Of a DNA stretch of 64,000 nt, positions 42,257-51,000 are shown piece by piece. Each line of letters opens with the position of its first letter. The stretch's first letter is position 1. The stretch comes from Bacteroidota bacterium (GTDB lineage: Bacteria > Bacteroidota > Bacteroidia > AKYH767-A > 2013-40CM-41-45). Below the pieces are notes generated by a model. It searched no databases. It saw only the letters and a program-made list of their open reading frames with translations, and had not been told where the DNA came from. Where the stretch lies: positions 1 through 64,000 of the forward strand of contig JADJON010000001.1 of assembly GCA_016713765.1 (NCBI GenBank). Direction: 5' to 3'. The position numbers and the translations under genes are program-made.

Positions 42257-43149
42257 TTTCGCTGTTTCGCTTTATCCAACGGGCTGGTCACTTTGGCGAG
42301 GTCGGTGGTGGCGACATGGGTGTAGCGCAGGGTGGTTTTAATGGAGCGATGCCCAAGCAGTTCCTGGATCCGGCGCAGGTCGGTGCCGCCTTCCAGCAAG
42401 TGCGTCGCGAAACAATGCCTTAGGCCGTGGAAGGTGATCCGTTTCCTGATGCCGGCTTTCTTTACCGCCGCCCGGAACACGAGTTGTATGCTGCGTACAC
42501 TGTACCGCTCCCCGGTCTGGCCCTCAAAGACCCACCGCTTCGGCCGGTAGCGCCGGTAGTATTCCCGCAACTCTTCGAGGAACACTTCGCTGAGCATCAC
42601 CACGCGGTCGCGCTTCCCCTTCGCGGCCCTCAGGTGGATGACCATGCGGCGGCTGTCTACGTCGGCCAGCTCCAGGTTGACGACTTCACTAATTCGTAAT
42701 CCGCCGCTGTAGGCCAGCATCAGCAAGAGCCGGTGCTTGCGGTTACCGGTACATTCAAATAGGCGCAACACCTCTTCCACACTCAGGATGTTGGGTAGCA
42801 GATGCGGCTCCTTCGCCCTGGGCAAATCGTATTCTTCGCGCGGTCGTTTCAACAACTGCTCGTAAAAGAACTTGATGGCGTTGATCATCAGGTTCTGGTA
42901 ACTCCCGGACCAATCGTGCACCTTCTGCTGGCGTAAAAGCCAGTCCATGATCTCCGCCTTGCTGATCACGCTGGGCTTTCGACCGGGAAATCCGCTCAGG
43001 AAATAGCGAAAGGCCGTGCCGTAACTCCGGCGCGTAGCCGGACTGTATCGTTTGAGATCGATCAGCGCGAGGTAAGCCGCCAGTGCTTTCAATTGCATCG
43101 GCTCCAACAGGATCTGGCTGACCTGCTTGCCGGATGGAAGCGCTTTCAT
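42253..43149 (-). CDS. Tyrosine recombinase at the end of the cassette array
   Basis: 298 residues. Core-binding domain (residues 20-110, YSPATRRSYGTAFRYFL) and catalytic domain with the RHRHRY set: the Arg in AYSGGLRISEVVNLELADVD, AKGKRDRVVML, HGLRHCFATHLLEGGTDLRRIQELLGH and the Tyr in TTLRYTHV. It ends TSPLDKAKQRK, and SPLD is also found at the IntI1 C-terminus. The roughly 40-residue insertion typical of integron integrases is absent, so it is XerD-like rather than a classic IntI. GC-rich, unlike the AT-rich array it borders. Transcribed towards the array. Confidence 0.88.
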   Translation of the reverse strand: MKALPSGKQVSQILLEPMQLKALAAYLALIDLKRYSPATRRSYGTAFRYFLSGFPGRKPSVISKAEIMDWLLRQQKVHDWSGSYQNLMINAIKFFYEQLLKRPREEYDLPRAKEPHLLPNILSVEEVLRLFECTGNRKHRLLLMLAYSGGLRISEVVNLELADVDSRRMVIHLRAAKGKRDRVVMLSEVFLEELREYYRRYRPKRWVFEGQTGERYSVRSIQLVFRAAVKKAGIRKRITFHGLRHCFATHLLEGGTDLRRIQELLGHRSIKTTLRYTHVATTDLAKVTSPLDKAKQRK

Positions 43150-43336
43150 TTCCCCAAGGACGCTGTTCCGGTTCGGCCACTCAATCGCTTAAATGCGGGA
43201 AAATCGTCGGCCAAGACGGGTCTACAGCGTGGTAGCGGGAATTCCTTCTGCTTGATGCGATGATTTTATCTTATTAGTTATCAATATTTTACACAAAAAA
43301 GGTAAATACAATCCGTGAATACTTGCAATTATTACA

Positions 43337-43348
43337 ATATGTTCATAT
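43337..43348. promoter_or_regulatory. Probable ArsR operator
   Basis: ATATGTTCATAT, a near-perfect 5-2-5 palindrome in an AT-rich stretch (CAATATGTTCATATATTTGC), 28 bases before the ArsR start. It resembles the ATATGAACATAT-type half-site pattern bound by ArsR/SmtB proteins. Autoregulation is inferred. Confidence 0.45.
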
Positions 43349-43375
43349 ATTTGCATTAGAATTCAGCCAGTAACC

Positions 43376-43667
43376 ATGATCGCCGAACGCCAGAAGCTTG
43401 AAAAGCGGCTTACATCCTGAAGACCATCGCCCACCCGACCCGGCTCGCGATCATCGCGCTATTGGAGGAACATCCGCGGCTCTCGGTGAACGAGCTCTGC
43501 TCCAATCTGGAGTGCGAACAGTCGCTGGTCTCCCACCACCTCAGCAACATGCGCATCAAAGGCCTCCTCAAAGCCGAACGCGAAGGCACCAATATCTACT
43601 ACTCCCTCAAAGCTAAAGAAGTCAGCCAGATCAGGAGATCATTGAGAATTGCCCCTGCAACATGTGA
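43376..43667 (+). CDS. ArsR-family repressor, frameshifted twice
   Basis: The ATG opens MIAERQKLEK; one missing base near 43411 shifts the frame. Continuing in the next frame gives AAYILKTIAHPTRLAIIALLEEHPRLSVNELCSNLECEQSLVSHHLSNMRIKGLLKAEREGTNIYYSLKAKEVSQI. A second indel near 43634 then leads to EIIENCPCNM and a TGA. The whole is about 97 residues, a normal ArsR. HTH helix SLVSHHLSNMRIKGL is intact, and the Cys-Pro-Cys near the end plus an earlier LCSNLEC could sense thiols or metals. It heads the sulfur cluster and is divergent from the recombinase. Confidence 0.75.
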
Positions 43668-43724
43668 TTCGGGGTTGCTTTTTTTGGCGCTTGAATATGA
43701 AAATACAATCATACTTGAATATAG

Positions 43725-43975
43725 TTGGCCGTTTCGGGTTTCCCGTTTCGAGTTTCCGGTTGGAAGGAAAATCGTTTAACCGTTGAACGTTGAAACGTTG
43801 AAAGTTGAAAACGATGGTAAATCAGGAGCAACCCACCTAGAAACACCTGGAACCAACAATAAAAACACCGACCCGAACCACACGCAACCAACAGGAAACC
43901 CAGAACCCAAAACACTCTCCCAACCGGAAACCCGAAACTCGAAACCCGAAACCAACCCGAAACAACCAAACAGCT
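43725..43975. repeat. Low-complexity region of 7-8-bp repeats between arsR and the rhodanese gene
   Basis: GTTTCGGGTTTCCCG and similar units (43730-43760) are inverted relative to CCGGAAACCCGAAACTCG at 43922-43960. TTGAACGTTGAAACGTTGAA-like heptads lie between. No gene. The region is unlikely to hold a normal leader. Part of a family of short tandem repeats spanning 43.7-53.8 kb. Confidence 0.6.
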
Positions 43976-44548
<573 letters not shown>

Positions 44549-44563
<15 letters not shown>

Positions 44564-44612
44564 TTACTAATTACCAGTTACTAGTTACTAGTTACTAATC
44601 TCCAATCACCAA
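44549..44612. repeat. Heptameric tandem repeat (CTAATTA / CTAGTTA)
   Basis: About nine degenerate 7-bp units (CTAATCA, CTAATTA, CCAGTTA, CTAGTTA). The same type recurs at 46668-46738. Confidence 0.6.
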
Positions 44613-44663
44613 AATCAACCCAAAACCCGAAACCCAAAACCCGAAACTAAAAAACCAACAGTC

Positions 44664-46055
44664 ATGTATATTCAACAGCTTTACACCTCCTGCCTCGCTG
44701 AGGCGGCCTATTACATCGAATCGAACGGTGAAGCGGCGATCATTGATCCGCTCCGGGAGACCGAACCGTATCTGCAACTCGCCAAAGAACGTGGCGCGAA
44801 GATCAAGTATGTGCTGGAGACGCACTTCCACGCCGACTTCGTGAGCGGTCACATCGACCTGGCTCGCCTGACCGGCGCGAAGATCGTGTACGGTCCGACC
44901 GCCAAGGCGGAATACGACATCTACGTCGCCCAAGACGGCGAAGATCTGCCGCTCGGTAACGTGAAGATCCGCGTGCTCCATACGCCGGGTCATACGCTGG
45001 AGTCCTCGTCCTTCCTCCTGCTCGACGAACACGGACTTCCCAACTCCATCTTCACCGGCGATACGGTGTTCGTCAACGACGTGGGTCGTCCCGACCTGGC
45101 CGTGAAGAGCGACCTCAGCCGCGAAGACCTGGCCGGATTGCTCTACGAGTCCATCAAGAACAAGATCCTCCCGCTGCCCGACGACGTTATCCTCTACCCG
45201 GGCCACGGTGCCGGCTCCGCCTGCGGCAAGAACCTCGGCGAAGAGACGATCACCACGCTCGGTCACCAGAAGAAAGTCAACTACGCCCTGCAACCGATGA
45301 GCAAGGAAGCGTTCGTGCAAGCCGTCACCGACGGACTTACCGCTCCGCCCAAGTACTTCTTCATGGATGCGGGCATCAACAAGAAAGGCTACACGCCGAT
45401 CGACGAGGTGATGAGCCACAACGCCAAAGCACTCTCCCTCGAAGCGTTCGACCTGGAGACGAGCAACGGCGCGATCGTCCTCGACGCGCGCGACGCGGCC
45501 GAGTTCGAAAAGGGCTTCGTGCCGGGCGCGATCAACATCGGCCTCAACGGACAGTATGCCGTATGGGTCGGTTCACTACTCGACGCCAAACACCCGATGG
45601 TGCTGGTAGCCGACGAAGGCAAAGAGGCCGAAGCGGTGCTGCGCCTCGCACGGGTCGGCTATGAGAACGTGAAGGGCTACCTGAAGGGCGGTATCAACGC
45701 CTGGAAATCGGCGGGACGTTCCGTGGATACGGTGCGCTCGCTGGCGCCGGAGGAGTTCGACCGCCTCTATACCGAAGACAAACGCATCCTCGACGTGCGC
45801 AACGAGCCGGAATGGGCCGCTGGCGTGATCGAAGGTGCCCACCTGGTGCCGCTGATGGAGTTGCCCGACGCGCTGCCGGACCTCCGCAAGGATCTCACGT
45901 ACTACGTACATTGCGCGGGCGGCTATCGTTCCATGATCGCCTGCTCGCTGATGAAGCGCAACGGTTTCACGAACGTGATCAACATCACGGGCGGCATGAA
46001 CCAAGTGAAGCAGTCGCATTTCCATCTGGTCGTGCCTCCGACGGTCAATGCATAA
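44664..46055 (+). CDS. MBL-fold/rhodanese fusion, persulfide dioxygenase-like (BLH/CstB type)
   Basis: 463 residues. The N-terminal metallo-beta-lactamase fold has THFHADF (about 53-59) with SGH, then HTPGHTLES, FTGDTVF and LYPGHGAGSACG, the metal-ligand set of ETHE1/CstB enzymes. The first rhodanese domain (about 255-360) has VADEGKEA where the Cys loop should be, so it is inactive. The second (about 370-455) has HCAGGYRS with an active Cys. Such fusions oxidise glutathione or other persulfides to sulfite and transfer sulfur. Flanked by other sulfur genes. Confidence 0.88.
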   Translation: MYIQQLYTSCLAEAAYYIESNGEAAIIDPLRETEPYLQLAKERGAKIKYVLETHFHADFVSGHIDLARLTGAKIVYGPTAKAEYDIYVAQDGEDLPLGNVKIRVLHTPGHTLESSSFLLLDEHGLPNSIFTGDTVFVNDVGRPDLAVKSDLSREDLAGLLYESIKNKILPLPDDVILYPGHGAGSACGKNLGEETITTLGHQKKVNYALQPMSKEAFVQAVTDGLTAPPKYFFMDAGINKKGYTPIDEVMSHNAKALSLEAFDLETSNGAIVLDARDAAEFEKGFVPGAINIGLNGQYAVWVGSLLDAKHPMVLVADEGKEAEAVLRLARVGYENVKGYLKGGINAWKSAGRSVDTVRSLAPEEFDRLYTEDKRILDVRNEPEWAAGVIEGAHLVPLMELPDALPDLRKDLTYYVHCAGGYRSMIACSLMKRNGFTNVINITGGMNQVKQSHFHLVVPPTVNA

Positions 46056-46059
46056 AATA

Positions 46060-46135
46060 AACCACGGAGGACACGGAGGCATGCACAGAGAACACAGTTG
46101 TGTCCTCTGTGTCTACCTCTGCGTCCTCCGTGGTT
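46060..46135. repeat. 76-bp dispersed palindrome, copy 1
   Basis: AACCACGGAGGAC...GTCCTCCGTGGTT, with inner CACAGAG and CTCTGTG arms. A near-identical copy lies at 47080-47155. Each follows a gene of the sulfur cluster and may act as a bidirectional terminator. Confidence 0.7.
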
Positions 46136-46164
46136 AAAAAAATCAAAGCCCCAAAAACACATCC

Positions 46165-46593
46165 ATGAAACTCCTCCGCTCCCTCCTCCTCTGAGCGTGT
46201 TCACCACCCTGCTGGCGGTGAACAGCTCCTGCCAACAGGCCGGCACGAAATCCGGCGGCACGCAGACCGTCGCCACGGCCGACTTCAAACAGCTCGTCGA
46301 CAAACACGAAGCCGTGTTGCTGGACGTCCGCACGCCCGGCGAATACGCCGAAGGACACCTCGCCGGCTCGACGAACGTCGACTATGAAAATCCAGGCTTC
46401 TCCGACGAGATCCAGAAACTCGACAAGACCAAACCCCTACCTCGTCTACTGCCGCTCCGGTCGCCGCTCCGCCGCCGCCATGCAGCAAATGAAAGACGCC
46501 GGCTTCACGAATGTCACCAACCTCGACGGAGGAATCATGGGGTGGCAGAATGCAGGGCTGTCGGTGAGAAGTGATGGCGCTAGTGAAGAGTGA
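46165..46593 (+). CDS. Periplasmic rhodanese lipoprotein, frameshifted twice
   Basis: The ATG gives MKLLRSLLL and a stop. Adding one base near 46192 restores LLSVFTTLLAVNSSCQQAGT, a lipoprotein signal with Cys. The frame then reads KQLVDKHEAVLLDVRTPGEYAEGHLAGSTNVDYENPGF, and removing one C of the C4 run at about 46434 gives YLVYCRSGRRSAAAMQQMKDAGF with the active Cys and a final NLDGGIMGWQNAGL. The restored protein has about 143 residues, a full rhodanese. It presumably handles sulfur at the outer face of the membrane. Confidence 0.7.
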
Positions 46594-46740
46594 ACAGTGA
46601 ATAGTAAACAGTAAATAGTAAATAGCGAATAGCGAATAGCGAATAGCGAAAAAAAAATTAAAGTTGATAATCACTAATTACCAGTTACTAATTACCAGTT
46701 ACTAATTACCAGTTACTAATTACTAATCACTAATTACAAA
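46590..46740. repeat. Heptameric tandem repeats (AATAGCG and CCAGTTACTAATTA types)
   Basis: Two back-to-back arrays: AGTGAATAGTAAACAGTAAA and AATAGCGAATAGCG units (46592-46648), then TTACCAGTTACTAA units (46675-46735). They fill the whole gap between the rhodanese and thioredoxin genes. Confidence 0.65.
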
Positions 46741-46750
46741 TTCCCCCCCC

Positions 46751-47047
46751 ATGTCAACCTTCTCGCAACTTATCCAATCCGACAAACCTGTCCCGGTCGA
46801 TTTCTCGGCCGAGTGGTGCGGGCCTTGTAAGATGATGGCGCCGATTCTGAAAGAGGTGGCCGGGCAGTTGGGTGATCAGGCTACGATCCTGAAAGTGGAC
46901 GTGGACCGCAACCCGCAGGCCGCGGCGCATTACGGTATCAGGGCGTCCCGACGCTCATCCTCTTCCGGAAGGGGAGAGATCAAATGGAGGCAGTCGGGCG
47001 TGGTGCCCGCGCCGCAATTGAAACAGGTGATCGAACAGTACGTCTAA
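46751..47047 (+). CDS. Thioredoxin with an internal compensated frameshift
   Basis: 98 residues with the active site SAEWCGPCKMMAPIL (WCGPC near residues 21-25) and the supporting ATILKVDVDRNPQAAAHYGI. Then the reading is garbled for about ten residues (ASRRSSSSGR), where a normal thioredoxin has a G-V-P-T-L-I-L-F-R-K stretch with the cis-proline. One base lost near 46942 and one gained near 46975 explain it exactly. After that, GEIKWRQSGVVPAPQLKQVIEQYV is normal. I take this as a sequence error in a functional thioredoxin. Confidence 0.8.
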   Translation: MSTFSQLIQSDKPVPVDFSAEWCGPCKMMAPILKEVAGQLGDQATILKVDVDRNPQAAAHYGIRASRRSSSSGRGEIKWRQSGVVPAPQLKQVIEQYV

Positions 47048-47079
47048 TCAGCGTGTGTGATATCATTCAACTATGTATA

Positions 47080-47155
47080 AACCACGGAGGACGCAGAGGA
47101 ATGCACAGAGGTCACAGTTGTGTCCTCTGTGAGCACCTCTGCGTCCTCTGTGGTT
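47080..47155. repeat. 76-bp dispersed palindrome, copy 2
   Basis: Same structure as 46060-46135 with a few substitutions (AACCACGGAGGACGCAGAGG ... CCTCTGCGTCCTCTGTGGTT). Ends about 22 bases before the peroxiredoxin start. Confidence 0.7.
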
Positions 47156-47177
47156 ACCTACCCCAAAACCTCATTAA

Positions 47178-47825
47178 ATGGACCAGCCCATTCAAACCAC
47201 GATGCCGCGGATCGGCGATGTGGCGCCTGATTTCAAGGCGCTGACCTCCGTCGGCGAATTGCAGTTCTCGGAATACAACAAAGGCAGTTGGGTGATCTTC
47301 TTCTCCCACCCTGCCGACTTCACGCCCGTCTGCACCACCGAGCTCACCGAGTTCGCGCGCCGCGAGGAGGAGTTCAGGAAGATGAACACCAAGCTGCTCG
47401 GGCTCAGCATCGACAGCATCCACTCGCACATCGCCTGGATCAACAACGTGAAGAAGAACCTCGGCGTGACGATGCGTTTCCCGCTCATCGCCGACATCGA
47501 CATGAGCGTCTCCAAGCGCTACGGCATGCTGCAACCCGGCGAGAGTGAAACGGCAGCCGTCCGCGCCGTATTCTTCATCGACCCGAACGGCAAGATCCGG
47601 CTGATCATGTACTACCCGCTCAACGTGGGACGGAACATGGAGGAGGTCGTGCGCGTGCTCCAGGCCCTGCAGGCTGCCGACCAACACAAGATCGCCTGTC
47701 CGCTCAACTGGAAGCCGGGTGAGAAAGTGATCGTGCCTCCGCCGAAAACGGTGGCCGCCATGGAGGAACGCGAGAAGAGCGACTACGAGATGGTCGATTT
47801 CTATCTGGCCAGGAAGAGTCTTTGA
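47178..47825 (+). CDS. Peroxiredoxin, Prx6 (1-Cys) type
   Basis: 215 residues, full length for Prx6. N-terminal PRIGDVAPDFKALTSVGELQF, the peroxidatic Cys in HPADFTPVCTTE (about residue 50), LLGLSIDSIHSHIAWI, AVRAVFFIDPNGKIRLIMYYP and the Prx6-specific C-terminal arm (ACPLNWKPGEKVIVPPP). Reduces hydrogen peroxide or organic peroxides. The preceding thioredoxin is its plausible reductant. Last gene of the thiol/sulfur cluster. Confidence 0.92.
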   Translation: MDQPIQTTMPRIGDVAPDFKALTSVGELQFSEYNKGSWVIFFSHPADFTPVCTTELTEFARREEEFRKMNTKLLGLSIDSIHSHIAWINNVKKNLGVTMRFPLIADIDMSVSKRYGMLQPGESETAAVRAVFFIDPNGKIRLIMYYPLNVGRNMEEVVRVLQALQAADQHKIACPLNWKPGEKVIVPPPKTVAAMEEREKSDYEMVDFYLARKSL

Positions 47826-47857
47826 TCGCGGTGGTTTTTTAAACCACAAAGGACACT

Positions 47858-47945
47858 GTGAGTAGTGGGCAGTAGGCAGTGGGCAGAATTCAGTAGGCAG
47901 TAGGCAGTAGGCAGTGCAGTGGGCAGAATTCAGCAGGCAATGGGT
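47858..47945. repeat. Heptameric tandem repeat (CAGTAGG / CAGTGGG)
   Basis: About ten degenerate units of CAGTAGG-type, with CAGAATT-type interruptions. No gene. The rest of the 47826-48059 gap holds nothing recognisable. Confidence 0.65.
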
Positions 47946-48059
47946 TTAGGTATGCTCGCACCTCGCATCTCGCAACTCGTCCCTGCCTTCGCTAACGTTT
48001 GGGCAGGCTAGCCTCGTCTCAACTTTCCTCGGTCACGGTCTCGTTCCTCCTTTTCCCTT

Positions 48060-51000
48060 CTACCGAACCAGCGTCACATGTCCGATAAACTTATGTCGCC
48101 GGTCCTTGATGTCGCGTAGCTGGATGACGTATTCGTAGACGTCGGCCTGACAGGTGGGGTTGCCGCCTTTGTAGGAGCCGTCCCAGGGCTGGTCGAACGA
48201 GGTCGAGTGATAGATCTCGCGGCCCCAGCGGTCGATGATCCACATCTCGTATTCCATCACCCCGATCCCTACCGCGATGAATCCGTCGTTCTTCCCGTCG
48301 CCGTTCGGCGTGAAGGCGTTCGGGATGTACAGCGTGAGTTCCTGGTCGATGCGTACGGTGCCGTAGGCGGTATCCGGACAGCCGCCCGGACTTTGCACGA
48401 ACAGGCGGATCTGGTACGTGCCGGTATCGGCGTATTGATGTTGCGGATTCACCACGCCGGTATCCACGGTACCGTCGCCGTAGTCCCACTGCCAGGAAGC
48501 CGACAGATCGCTGCGGTCGAACAATTCCAGCAAGGGTGTAAAGATGGAAAGCGTCGCGGCCGACTGGTCAAAGTCCGCCACCGGCCACGCATACACCACC
48601 ACCGCGCTGTCGATCCTGAGGCGATTCTCACAACCGAAGTCGCTCGTAATGGCGAGTGATACATCGTACACGCCCGGCTCGGTGTACACATGCGCGGGAT
48701 CCGGAACCGTCGAGGTGCTGTCGTCGCCGAAATTCCACGCGTAGGTACTTCCCAAGGGCGGTTCGATAAGATTATCGAAGTTGACAGCCACCGGCGCGCA
48801 TCGGAAGAACTGATCGGCGTGAACTCGACCACCGGCAGCGGATAGACAGTGACCGGTACCGAGTCGAGGGCATCGGGACTGCAACCATCCGAAACCGTCA
48901 CGACGAAGGAGGAGTCTGTTACCGGATAGGCCATGGCTTCGTCCGTGAGGACCGCGCCGTTGTTCCAGTTGTAGGAATACGGGCCGCCATTGCCGCCGCC
49001 GGCCACCGCATGCAACAAGACTGAATCACCGGCACAAATGGCGGGTAAGGCGTCGAGCGACAAGTCGAGCGGCGGATAGCCATTCACCGTGATCGCCACT
49101 GGTTCGCCACGACAGCCGGCACTGTCGGTCACATAGACTTCATAGCGCGCCGTGTCCGTAGGCTGCACGACCAGGCTGTCGAGCGTGGAACCGTCGCTCC
49201 AGGTGAAACTGTATGGCGGTCGGGTACCGATCGCCGTGGCCAGTAAGGTCGCCGTTTGTCCGGTGCAGATTACCGGCGGACCTGCGACGGTAAGGCTGAC
49301 CGGATTGGCATCGTTCACAATCATATCAACGGAGTCCCGACAACCGTTCGCGTCGGTGACTACGACGCGGTACGAACCGGTGTCGAGGTTGGTCACGACC
49401 GAATCCGTCGCGTTACCGGGCATCCATTGGAACTGATAGCCGGGTGTGCCACCCGTCGGATGAACCTCAACGGAACCATCACGGGAACCGGTGCAGGTGA
49501 TCGGCGTGGCAAGCGGCTGAAGCGCGATCGAATCCGGTTGCCCGATAACGAAGGTATCAAGACGGGTACAGTCGTTCGCGTCGGTGAGCAGGAGTACATA
49601 GGTGCCGGCCGGAACATCAAGCAAGGAATCGCGATCGACCGTTCCGGGCGACCATACATAGGTGATCGCTCCCGTACCGCCGCCGGCGAGCGCGATCAGC
49701 GAACCGTCCGGGCTTCCGTAGCAACGCGGATTGGTTGCGATGACTTGCAGGGTGATTGAATCAGGCGCTGCGATCGTGGCGCTGGTCGTTATTGTACAAC
49801 CGTTGGCATCCGTCAATGTCGCGGAATAGTTGCCTGCTGACATGCTGTCGAGGACCAGCCCGGATTGACCGGGCACGTTCCAGGTAACGGCATATACAGG
49901 TGTTCCGCCACCGGCTGTCAGCGTCACGCTGCCATTATCACCACCGTAACACGACACCGGCAATGCGTCAGCAGCCAGGCTCAAAGCAGCCGGTTCCAGA
50001 ATCAACCGAATCGCGGCTGATACAGCCGTTGGAGTCGGTCACCGCGACCTGAAACGTTCCCGCGCGTATGCCGGAGAGCGTATCGTTGGTGCCGCCACCG
50101 CTCCAGAAGTACCGGAAAGGAGGTGTTCCGGCATTCACCGCTACCATTGCCTGTCCGTCGGCCCCACCGAAGCAGGCAACATCGCCAAGCACTTGCGCGG
50201 CGATGACCGGAGGATCATTCACGTTCACCCGAATGGTATCCCAGGCCAGACAGCCGGCGAAGTTGGTTACCCGGATCGTGTAATCGGTCGTAACCAGCGG
50301 ATCCACACTCACCGAGGAGGTGGTTTGTCCGCCCGGATTCCACAGCCAGGCGACTCCATTACCGACGCTCAGCGAGACGGAACTTCCGGCACAAATGGTA
50401 CGATCCGGTCCGAGATTCGCGGTGGCGGGAGCGGAAACGGTGACCAGAATATCTTCGGTGTCTTCACAACCGTTCGTGTCGGCGACGGTGACCGTATACG
50501 TTGTGGTGGTTAACGGACTTACGTAAATCGAATCGTTGTTTCCGCCGCCGCTCCAGGAGTAGTTGATGCCACCCGAGGCGATCAGCAAAGCGGAATCGCC
50601 AGGACAGATCAACTGGTTCGGATTGGTCGCAGCGGTCGGCAATGGATTGACGATCACTTGTACGGTATCATATCCCGGGCAACTATATGAATCGCGCACG
50701 GTGAGGTAGTAGTTGGTCGTGGTGTTCGGATGTACCTGTATCTGCTGCGTAGCCAGGTTACCCGGCGTCCAGAGATACGTGAGCGGTTGAGAACCGTTCG
50801 CCTGTGCGCTCAGGGTCGTAGTATCGCCCAGACAAATGCGGCGCGTGTTGCCCGCGCTGACATTCGGGCTTCTCCGCAGGATCACGCGGGCGCTGTCGCG
50901 GTCGGTACAACCGCGGGCATCGGTTACGACCACGTAAAAGTCCTGGGTGCTGGTGGGAGAAACCGAAAAGGTTGCCGTCGTTCCTCCACCCGGATACCAG

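Noticed and set aside
42253..43149. Classic IntI integron integrase
   Set aside because: The catalytic core and SPLD tail fit, but the roughly 40-residue integron-specific insertion before the HxxR motif is missing, so I call it only a tyrosine recombinase.
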